Of a stretch of DNA of 16,952 nucleotides, positions 7,539 to 16,056 are shown piece by piece. The position numbers and the translations under genes are program-made. The stretch comes from Thalassiosira profunda (lineage: Eukaryota > Bacillariophyta > Thalassiosirophyceae > Thalassiosirales > Thalassiosiraceae), in the NCBI GenBank assembly GCA_036939355.1, contig JALLAP010000187.1, positions 1-16,952 of the forward strand, read 5' to 3'. Position 1 is the stretch's first letter, and each line of letters begins with the position of its first letter. The notes under the pieces are model-generated. The model did no database searches. It was not told the origin of the DNA and was given only the letters and a program-made list of their open reading frames with translations.

Positions 7539-10500
7539 CTACGGCATGTGATGAGTGTTGAACACCCGATCGACGCTTGACTTGTACTGGGCTCCCGTCA
7601 TGGGGACCACCTTGCCAGGTGCATGATTGTTGCTGCCCGTGTCGGTCACATCGGCACCCACCGAATCACGACGCACATTGCACCAGGTCTTGAATTCCCG
7701 CCCCAATTGCTCCAAGCGTCGAGTAGCCACCGGGCCAATATCGTCGGCCAGGGCACAGTTCTCTTCCCACTGCTGCTTCAAGATGTCCCGGGTCCGCTCA
7801 ACAGCGGCCGTCTCCTCGGGGAGGTCCGCATTGTCCAATGAAGTGCTGAACATGGCTTCGGCCGCAGGGGTCGTTAGGCGAAGAAAGGATTCTCTCATCT
7901 CCGAGAACAGCTCGTACTCGTCCATGTGGGACATGGTGTCCGGCGTGAACTCCTGGCTGAACAGGCCCTCAAATTGCTGCGCATCTGGGATGTCCGCCTT
8001 CTCGTAGTTCTTCAAGCGATCGATGGCCGGCAGATGGGGCGTTTTCTCCTTGATCTCCAAAGAATCTGGGATGGCTACCCGCAGCTTTGGGCCAGAGATT
8101 GGCGACGTCGCAAGGCGGTGATACATGAGCTGGAGATGCATCGGAGTTGTTGGCTGGTAGGCCAGGTGCATGTAGCCACTCAAGTAGCGAGGAATGATAT
8201 CGTAATGGGTGAACCCCGCAAATGTCTCTCCTCTGGCCTCGTGGACGAAGTCCGCCGTCCGCTTGAGATGTCTGCAGGCATAGCCACGGGATTCAAACCG
8301 CTTGCATTCGAGGCAGCGCATCGTGCCATCCTCGGCCACCTCAATGTTCCGTACGCGCGAGAACAGCGGAATGGGTGCCTCCTTGAGGAAAGCCGCATCC
8401 GCATATGATTCCTCCGCCACGGGATTCGGCCCGAGGTCTCCAGTGTACTCTGTCTGAAAACTCCGAGTGCCAACGCGTTTTGCGGAGTAGCGCCCTGCCG
8501 CCTTAGACTCCTCTAGAAACAGTCCCTCTCCGAAGCTAGTGCTTACAGTTGAAGTGGGACTGTCGGACCAACGCTTGTGAGAGAACTGGTAGTCCGAGTA
8601 AATCATCTCCCCCAGCTCGGCCGCCTTGATATCCTGCTGTGTGTTGATGGCTTTGGCGGATGTATCCATGTTCATCGTCGGCTGAATGGCCGCAGTGTGG
8701 TTCTTCATCCCAAGATTGGTACCCTAAATGCGACGACAAAAACGGCGGAATCAGCAACAATCAACAATCGGCGGGACATACACAAAAATCAGACAAATGT
8801 CATCACCTCATGTGGCGACGAGTGGCTGGTATCGAAGTGTCGGAGATGTTTCCTCCTGTAATGCAGGTAAAGATTCTCGTAGGGAAAGACGTATCCCCGG
8901 AGCCACCGAAGGATCTTGACTTGCATGATTACGCGACCTTCGGCAGCAGAAAGGACAAGTGCCGACGAGACAAATTGAAGGAGAAGCAGCTTAGAAATGA
9001 GGTATTCGTCGTCGTCCTCCACCCAGTTAGGCTTCATCCAGCTGTAGATCCATCCATGGATACGGCCAACGACCTTTGTCCAACGCGCTTGGGCCGGCTT
9101 TGACACGATGGTTACGCCCGGGACGTGGTTTTTATATCCCATATTGACTGTGTAGCAAGAAAGCGGCAAGGAATTTGTGAGCAACGATTGACCCAAAAGT
9201 AGACGAGAGCAGGAAGCAACGACAATCTGACCAATGTGGAATCCGCAGCTACCCTCACTGGCGTTGACAAAAATATTTCTCAGGGCCATCAAAATCTCGT
9301 TGCGTTGCTGAGGATCCCCGTCCTTCATTATAAATTGCACACGGTCGCGTAGCCATTTGGGTATCAATTTCGGCAGGGCGTGCTGAAAGACCCAACGAAA
9401 GCTAAACCTCTGCTGGTTGGGGATCCAAATCCAAAGAAAGACGACTTGCTTGTCGACCGATGTCCGACAGGAAAATGTCAGGAGGTGGAATCCTTTGTTG
9501 TTGGAGTGAGATGTGACGTCGCACCATATCACCTCAGGGCACAGCATGAAGAATCGGAATGCAGGGAGGACGACCCAGGCAATAGCAATGAACAACATGT
9601 CGGTCGCTTGAAGCCTCCGCTCCTTGCGTTCCTCCTTGGCCAGAGTCTCGAGATTGGCGATGCTCTCTATGGCACTAACTTCTGTGTTCACCACCTGTCC
9701 GCCACGGAGCTTCTCCGTGGACAGCGTAACCGTGCCTAACGATCCATCCTGCCCGTGCTTCCCGCTATCCTTACCGGCAGTGTCGTCGTCTGTGCAGTCC
9801 ATGTCAACGGCGTTGTCCAATCCATTGGAAACGACTTCCTTAGCGTCGACCGTACGGCAAGGGCCCGCGTCGTCCAATCCGTCCAGACTGTCGGAGCCGT
9901 CTTTGGACAAGTACTCCTCGATAGGAACGTCGGATAAGGCAACGTAGGAAATTTCATCCGACGACTCAAACATATCAAGCATTTTGAGCACATCACTCTT
10001 AGCGTCGATGGACTTCCCCTCGTCGTCTCGGCTCATCATGTATGCAATCTTCCAGCTGTTGATGTAACGCCCAAGTGACCGCAACAGGTAGCCACGCCCA
10101 GCAGCCTTATTGGTGGTAGACTCGACGACATCCTTGGTCTCCTTCTTTTGCTGCTTTGTCAGGAACCGCGTAGGAAATGGAATGGAGGAGGGATCAAACG
10201 GTTTGGGGTGGTAGCAGTGTTCGGCATTCCCGGACTTGTGAGCCAGCTCAACGTAAAAGCCGTGCTCATCCCACTTGACAGTGAACCTAAAAGTGCATGG
10301 GTTCTGCTGGTTCTCCGATTTCCGCTTCCGTGGCGCCGACTTCCCCCCTGCCCTGTTGTTTCTCCTGTTGTTCACGAGAGACTCTGCCCGGAACGGGTTT
10401 TCCGCCGTCACCTCCTGTGCCTTTGAATCCCTTGTGGTCCGGTAGGCGTGGCCGCACAAGATCACTCTGGAGGTTATGCTTTTTCCCTTCCCATTTGACA

Positions 10501-11104
10501 CAATTTTGGATTCACCGTCGGGGGCACCCGTGGCAGCAATAAAGATATCCCTCCGCAGGTCAATCCATCCCTTGCACTTGCATTTGCTGTCGTCGTCGCC
10601 GGAGAATGTCATGTCATTACTGTTGGCCGGTGGGGGGTATTTGTGACGCGGAAAGTAGAGCCGCTGCGTGGGATACTTTGCTCCCCCGAGATAGTCACAA
10701 ATATCAACGGGCGTGGGTGAACCATCGAGAAGGGTGGAGAGATCTCCACCCCGGACCTCCTCGCCGGACAGGGGAAACACCTCCATCGGGATGGACCCCT
10801 TCCACGGTTTGGATAGGGAATCCAGCTCCCCGTCCAGAAGCTGCTGCACAGAATGATTGTCCAACTCCGCCAAGAATTTTGCGGTGGGGATTTCACCGCC
10901 GCCCAATTTTTCCGGGACCTTAATGCAGTCGTCGACGCCACCACCAATAGAAAAGGGGCTGGCGTCGTCGACACCACTGCCAGCAGAGAAGGGATTGCCA
11001 TCGTCGACAACGCAGCCGGGTCTGTCGCGGCCTGCAACATTTGATTTGCCGCTGGCAGGGTGCACCCCTTTGGGGGGAGGATCCCCATCGACGTGAGCAG
11101 ACAT
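7539..11104 (-). CDS. Mutator-like (MULE) transposase-related protein with SWIM-like zinc finger
   Basis: Two exons on the minus strand (11104-8807 and 8723-7539) join in phase 0 into a 1160-residue protein. The N-terminus is acidic with a triple VDD-x(2)-PFS-type repeat (residues 32-60). A Cys/His segment (about 217-299: CGHAY, CTFRFTV, HCYHP) resembles the FAR1/WRKY-GCM1 type DNA-binding finger. A MULE RNase-H-like core follows at about 520-625: WCDVTSHSNNKGF (Asp 529), FIMKDGDPQQ (Asp 595) and CGFHIG, matching the D...D...CxxH layout of MULE transposases. I could not fix the third catalytic acid. In exon 2, CLECKRFESRGYACRHL (about 903-919) is SWIM-like, but with CxxC instead of the usual CxC. 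The frame is intact. Long terminal inverted repeats were not found, so it may be a host-domesticated FAR1-like gene rather than a live element. The start context is weak; the next Met (about 107) is too far in. Confidence 0.8.
8724..8806 (-). other. Intron of the MULE-like gene
   Basis: On the minus strand the donor is CATGAG then GTGATGAC and the acceptor is GCATTTAG before GGTACC. The length is 83 nt, phase 0. Splicing joins ...SSPHE to GTNLGMKNH... and brings the SWIM-like finger into the same protein as the transposase core, the usual domain order of MULE/FAR1 proteins. Without splicing, the frame stops six codons into the intron. Confidence 0.8.
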
Positions 11105-11190
11105 GAGGGCGTCGGTGTTGGCGTCGGCGGGGCAGCGGTGTCTGTTGTAAAAATGAATGGCGCTGCCTCCTGCTTAGACTTAGCTAGATA

Positions 11191-11295
11191 GAGCTACTCT
11201 GGAGTAGCTCGAGCTAGAGCTACTCCAGAGTAGCTCGAGCTAGAGCTACTCAGGAGTAGCTCCAAAGCCAGCTACTCCGTACTCCGGAGTAGCTC
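11191..11295. repeat. Tandem palindromes of GAGCTACTC, 26-bp period
   Basis: Three near-perfect 20-bp palindromes (GAGCTACTC, two bases, GAGTAGCTC) start at 11191, 11217 and 11243, a period of exactly 26 bp with GAGCTA or similar between them. A fourth, imperfect hairpin (GCTACTCC...GGAGTAGC) lies at about 11271-11294. The two central bases of the palindromes differ (TG, CA, AG) while the arms are kept. The array is 87-190 bp upstream of the MULE-like start codon and could be a cruciform-forming site, a transposase binding region or a regulator-binding array. Confidence 0.9.
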
Positions 11296-11766
11296 AGCGT
11301 CGCGGATCCGGATAGGTGCACTCCCGCCAATAACGGTCTTTAGGACACCGAGTGAGCGTGCACAATCACCCACGCTTGCGTCGGGGCGCGCCACAAGCTC
11401 AAACGCCGGCGCGTGGACGATCGTCCACCCACGCTCACGAATTGTCACGCACGCGTCGGCGTGTGCGATAGACTGCGCCGCCGCTCGTCGATGCAAACAA
11501 TTCTCCGCAAACACGAAGCCACAACGATCTGTTCCATGCCAGAGGAAGAGAGTAGCCGCAAACGAAACCGCCATGTGTTGAGCAAGAAATGGGGTGTGAG
11601 ATGGAGCACACACGACAACAGCCCGGGATCGTAGACATGAACACACACCTCCAAATATTGCACTCACAATCGACCTACGCAAATGTGCAGCCGCGGGGGA
11701 CGTCGGTGCCGACGAGGGAGACGACGACGTCGAAGGATCGACGTCGTGGCTGGGGGGCTCGTGCAC
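11272..11766 (-). CDS. Hypothetical 164-residue ORF, doubtful
   Basis: I do not recognise this frame with confidence. It starts at an ATG and stays open for 164 codons in GC-rich sequence, which alone is weak evidence. The C-terminal half reads more like protein than chance sequence: FLWHGTDRCGF, then HRRAAAQSIAHADACV, then RERGWTIVHAPAFEL. The succession WHG-x-D...R...GW-x-(I/V)...EL loosely recalls the Vsr-like nuclease fold, but the catalytic residues cannot be placed. The last codons run into the palindrome array, which makes its 3' end suspect. It could be a gene fragment, part of the neighbouring mobile element, or a chance frame. Confidence 0.25.
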   Translation of the reverse strand: MHEPPSHDVDPSTSSSPSSAPTSPAAAHLRRSIVSAIFGGVCSCLRSRAVVVCAPSHTPFLAQHMAVSFAATLFLWHGTDRCGFVFAENCLHRRAAAQSIAHADACVTIRERGWTIVHAPAFELVARPDASVGDCARSLGVLKTVIGGSAPIRIRDAELLRSTE

Positions 11767-12002
11767 CGTGCATCATCGACGAGCTATCCCCTAGCAGCGG
11801 GGAGCGGAGGCGCCTGGGCAGCCGCGGCGAACGACGGACAGGGATCGCGACGATGCCAGGGGACACCGCGATGGAGAGGGAGGAAGCGTCGCCGCGTTGA
11901 GGGGGGTAGGAGGGCCATGTTGCCGTTGGCGTTGCAATAAGAGTGAAGGTGAAATTATGAGTGACCGTTGCAACTTTTTGCGGGGGGAAAAGTCTGGGGG
12001 GC

Positions 12003-12033
12003 TTTAGGGGGCAAATCAACAAAGCCCCCTAAA
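12003..12033. repeat. Perfect 10-bp-stem inverted repeat
   Basis: TTTAGGGGGC (12003-12012) and GCCCCCTAAA (12024-12033) are perfect inverted copies around an 11-base A-rich loop. The context is non-coding, about 355 bp upstream of the beta-glucanase start. It may be a remnant of a small inverted-repeat element; its function is unknown. Confidence 0.7.
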
Positions 12034-12329
12034 TTGGCTGACTTACTGGACAAAAAAATGAGTGGCTGTGGCGGCAGTGGTCTGGGCGACGGACGACGGC
12101 CAGAAAGGTGTTGACCCTGAATCGGGAAGGGGACAACTCAAAGCTTCGCCCCATACTGTAGAGAACCCAAGGTGGGACAACTCTTCAGCTAGGCTGAGAT
12201 CTCCCGGGGTGGGACAAGCGAGCGGGGGGTGGGAACTTTGTGAAGGTTACGCCTTGTAGCGCAGACCCGTACCTACCCAAATGTACGCTGTAGCGTGCTT
12301 CTTCGCCTCAACCTGCCTCGCGTTCGTCA

Positions 12330-12382
12330 TTGCAACGTAGAGCAGCAGCAGCGCCCCCCAGCCTCATCGTTGCAACTTGCAA
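12330..12382 (+). promoter_or_regulatory. TTGCAA triplet directly upstream of the beta-glucanase start
   Basis: TTGCAA occurs at 12330-12335, 12370-12375 and 12377-12382, the last only five bases before the ATG at 12388. The repeated context (TCATTGCAAC, TCGTTGCAAC) and closeness to the start suggest an initiator-like core element or a factor site in the 5' untranslated region. This is inferred from recurrence across the window. Confidence 0.4.
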
Positions 12383-12387
12383 TCATC

Positions 12388-15300
12388 ATGGGGTGGGCGG
12401 CTGTTCCGCCGCCGGCGGGGGAAGCGCGGTCGTTACTGGGTACTGCGGCTGTGAATAATTTCGATGCATGTGATGTGTCGCATCGAGTTGATGGCGACGC
12501 AGCCATCAACCCAGGTTACGCCTCCCTGTCAATTGGCAATGGGAGCCATTACGCATCGAAGCCAGATCCTCGTTCATCGCGCCAGAAACGTTTCTTTGGG
12601 GCGTTTATTTCATCAATAGCGCTGCTGTTGGCAGCAACGCATCTCAGATCATCTGCCATCGCACATCAGCCGATTCTGGGATTGAGCCCCGACCCATCAG
12701 AGCATCAGCCCATCTTCGAGGGAGCCTACTCCACCGCCACCAACGAGCCTCTGTCGCACAAATCGCCCGCCGAGCTAGGCGTACCAATCTTCAACGACAG
12801 GCCGAAAGCTTCTCGCCCGGGCTCCGTCTTTGGACCCGCGCAAAATGGCACGAGGATCGGCGCGCCCCTCCCCACCAACGAATGGTGGTTGAGTCTCGTC
12901 GTGGGCCTCGACGAATCGCCCGGTCCCGACGGACGGTACGAGAATTACGCCGGCGAGGAGAACCGAGCGCATACCATACCGTACATTGTCGACACCCTCG
13001 GGCCGATCGTTGGGATCCGATTGCATTATCCGCACGTGCTGAGCTACGGAACGGTCGTTCAGAGCTCGCTCGTGGCGCCGCACGGTCTGGCGTTGGGAAC
13101 GGCCGACAAGGGGTTTACGCAACGCTATCAAATCGACGAGAAGACGCTGCCGAGCAAGCTGGGTGTGGGACTGCGATGGGAGAGTCAACGCGGGGAGGAA
13201 TCTTACATGCGATCGAGCATACTTCGCGGAATGCCGTATGGCACAATGGAGTACGCGCCAGGAGTCGATCCGACAATAGCGTCGGAGATCGTTGCTGAAT
13301 TGCCTCTCGTTGAAGGATCGACGCGGCTGGAGTGTGGCACCCTCGATCCGGCTAGCGACCATATCCTTGAAAATGCATCCAGCGTCTTGGTAGAGGAGGT
13401 CGAGCTGTACTTCCCACAGTCGGATTTCACGTGGCTGGTGTTCTTCTCGCGGCCCGTGATTGTTCAGTGCTTCATCAAACCAGACAAAGTCGAGGGGACT
13501 GTATCATTGCCTCCCGGTGCTGCGGCTCCGGATGCGAACCGAAATGCATTTCAACTTCGAGTGGACAGCTCAAGCGGCAGCGCCGTACACGAAGATGGGC
13601 CGCTCATTGTTCGGGTGGCGCTTGCAAACAATTGCACATCTGGCACGAACGTCAACTTTTGCAAAGAATACACACCGCGAGATCAGTCCTCCTTCAAAAG
13701 TGTCCTTCGCCATCATGCATCAGTCTATCCCACCTCTCCTGTGGTGAGGTATGCTTTTTCGGATCCAGAGGGAGGCCTCACGCCTGATGCCCCCGAGAGC
13801 AAGGACGCGTATCTCTTCTTCGATTGGAGAGCAAAGAGTTTCCAGGATACAATGAAGGAGTTGATTATGTTCGCACTTCCGCACCACGTCGATACGTTGC
13901 GTCCAATGCATGAGCACCAATCAAGCAATGAGCTGCTAGGACACTGTGTGCACTCTCTTCACGGAAATGCATGCCTTGTTAAGGGTGGACTGTGGGCCAT
14001 GGATGAAGGTGCGTGTGCCCATGTGATATGTCCTCCTTTTGGCTGCAACGTCCACATCTGATCTCGCGTTCCCTCTTTTGCAGACCTTGATGGTTTGCCC
14101 AGCTTCGTCGCCCCGCGCCCGCCAAGCCACTTTGCCATACCTGCTCTGGCAGATGCGCTCACAACAGACATTGATTACTCCCTGCCCGACAACTACATGG
14201 AAGGGGCAGGGGATACATATTTTTCAGCGAAAATGCTGGCAAAGCTGGGACGTATCATTGTCATAGCGCAAGAACTTCGCGGATTGGCGGAAATGCCTGA
14301 TGATGATGAGCGGGACGCTTCCTCTGATGACGACAAAGAACTACTGGCAATCATACGCGCGTGCAAAGAGGTTAACCTTCCGACAGAAGACCAAGTGATG
14401 AATGCCATTGACCGATTGAGAAGAGGGGTCGAAGTCTGGCTCGATGGCGGCGCTCCAGCCCAGTTCACATTTGACAACAGTTGGGGTGGAATGGTGTCTT
14501 GCGGCTGTCTCTACAATTGGGACAACGGTTGTGACAACGCGTACCCCAACTGCCCCTCGTACTCGGATCCCGGTCTCAACTTTGGCCAGGGCTTCTACAA
14601 TGATCACCACTTCCATTTCGGGTACATCATTTATGCTGCGTCAATCGTCGCGGAGTACGACAGGGACTGGGGAAGGAGGTACTTTGAAAGGGTCACACTC
14701 TTGATTCGTGACATTGCCAACCCCTCGGCAAAGGACAAGTTCTTTCCGGTGTTTCGACAGAAGGACTGGTTCTTGGGCAATAGTTGGGCCAGTGGAATTG
14801 CATTGTTTGGTGGGAGGCCGTACTTGAATGGGCGCAACCAAGAGTCGAGCAGCGAGGCAATTGCTGCCTACGAGGGCATTTCCATGTTTGGAAGTGTCTT
14901 GATGAAGGCATTTGGCAATGGAAAATCTACCAATGCTGCAGACAATGAGAATGCTCACAGAGCCCTTCACATCTTCAACGTTGGTCGCTTCCTCGCAGCA
15001 ACCGAGATCAGATCTGCCGATCGCTACTGGCACGTCTACAGCCCAAAGAGGGATGCCATTTATCGTGAGTCATTTGCATGAGGAACCTGCTAGTAGTTCG
15101 GTCTCTGCTAATTGCTTACACTCTCTTCCTTCAGCTGACTCGTACACCCCGCATGTGGTTTCAATGATGTGGGACACTATGTGCCAGTTTCAGACTTGGT
15201 TTGGAAATGCGCCGTACCTGGCCTATGGCATTCAGCTCTTGCCTCTGACGCCCATTTCGGAAAGGCGAGATACCGACCAGTGGCTTCGCGTTTTGTATCC

Positions 15301-15988
15301 ATCTTTTGCGGAGAGCTGTGAGTCAAACCCAGCCTGCAATGACGAAGGATGGTCGGTGCTCCTTTATGCCGTCCTTGCCAGCTTGGGCCATGCAGAACTG
15401 GCGTTGAAAAAAGCACTTCTGCTACCGGAGGATGTTTTCACTTCAGCTGGAGGCTCCGGACATTCGAGAACGAACACGCTTTGGTACATATCCACCCGGC
15501 CCGAGCTCGAGATTCCATTCGATTTGGAACAACCATCGTCCTCAATTCACAGCAAAGCTGTGCCAAAGTCTGAGCAGGAGAAGAAGATAGACTGTGGCTG
15601 CCCTGACACATGCACGAGCGAGGCTTTGGCTTCGGACGCGGATGGATTCACTTGCAAGCAACGCGTGCAGTGGCTCATGACGAATCGAGGACTCAGCGAG
15701 CTTGGCGCGTGCAGGCAGGTGGGAGGAAACGAGTATCAGAGTCAGTGCGGTTCATGCGATCCAGAGATCTGTGCAGAGCCTGATACAGAGCAGGAGGTTG
15801 AGGGAGTACCATCTGGCTGCCCTCCGTGCAAATCAGATGTGTGCCAATCTGAAACCAATCGGTGTCAGCTGTCTACAGCGCCGTTCCTTTGTTACGATGG
15901 GCCGGCCACCGGGGGCTGTGCTGCCATCCCTTGGCCACAGGATGACAGCATCTGTGCTTCTTGCTGTGAGTTATTCCTTGGCTGCTAA
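12388..15988 (+). CDS. Glycoside hydrolase family 81 endo-1,3-beta-glucanase with signal anchor and Cys-rich tail
   Basis: Three exons (12388-14008, 14084-15064, 15135-15988) encode 1151 residues. The enzyme should cut internal beta-1,3 links in laminarin-type glucans, with inverting chemistry as known for GH81. The N-terminal GH81 part has PTNEWWLSLVVGL. The catalytic part has FYNDHHFHFGY (Asp about 714) and YLNGRNQESSSEAIAAY (Glu about 794 and 798), matching the Asp/Glu/Glu set of characterised family members, then QFQTWFGNAPYLAYGIQLLPLTP. The basic RSSRQKR followed by a hydrophobic stretch (about 69-86) near the N-terminus predicts a type II signal anchor, so the enzyme probably works in the secretory route, vacuole or cell surface. 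The last 132 residues (1020-1151) hold two Cys-rich modules that I associate with stramenopile proteins. The second ends CASCCELFLGC, which supports the stop at 15986-15988 over splicing at the nearby GTGAGT. The ATG at 12388 has A at -3 and G at +4. A likely role is storage or wall glucan turnover. Confidence 0.93.
14009..14083 (+). other. Intron 1 of the beta-glucanase gene
   Basis: The donor is GATGAAG then GTGCGTGT and the acceptor is TCCCTCTTTTGCAG before ACCTTGATGG. It is 75 nt long and splits a codon after its first base (G/AC, Asp). Splicing joins GGLWAMDE to DLDGLPSF, keeping the GH81 frame. Confidence 0.9.
15065..15134 (+). other. Intron 2 of the beta-glucanase gene
   Basis: The donor is TTTATC then GTGAGTCA and the acceptor is CTCTCTTCCTTCAG before CTGACTCG. 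It is 70 nt long and splits a Pro codon after its first base (C/CT). Splicing gives KRDAIYPDSYTPHVVSMMW, the continuous GH81 sequence expected here. Confidence 0.9.
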
Positions 15989-16056
15989 GATAAATGCTTG
16001 CTAGCTTTACGCCGCGGGTCGGCGAGCTTTTAGTATGCATTGAATCAGCATCGTCT

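Larger units (their letters stand above)
11767..12387. promoter_or_regulatory. Intergenic region upstream of the beta-glucanase gene
   Basis: No gene is supported here; a 65-codon frame at 12062-12259 has no features. The stretch holds TTGCAA at 11932-11937 and 11968-11973, a 10-bp-stem hairpin at 12003-12033, and GGTGGGACAA in two places (about 12171 and 12206). The right end is the likely promoter and 5' untranslated region of the beta-glucanase gene. Confidence 0.45.

Noticed and set aside
12295..12387. Upstream extension of the beta-glucanase frame to 12295
   Set aside because: The extension begins at GTG, which a nuclear gene would not normally use. The ATG at 12388 has good context and leaves TTGCAA words in the untranslated leader.
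15966..16020. Splice donor GTGAGT near the end of the beta-glucanase with an acceptor TTTTAG at about 16032
   Set aside because: Splicing would remove the final CELFLGC, which completes the Cys-rich module, and would run the frame into the opposite-strand purM gene.
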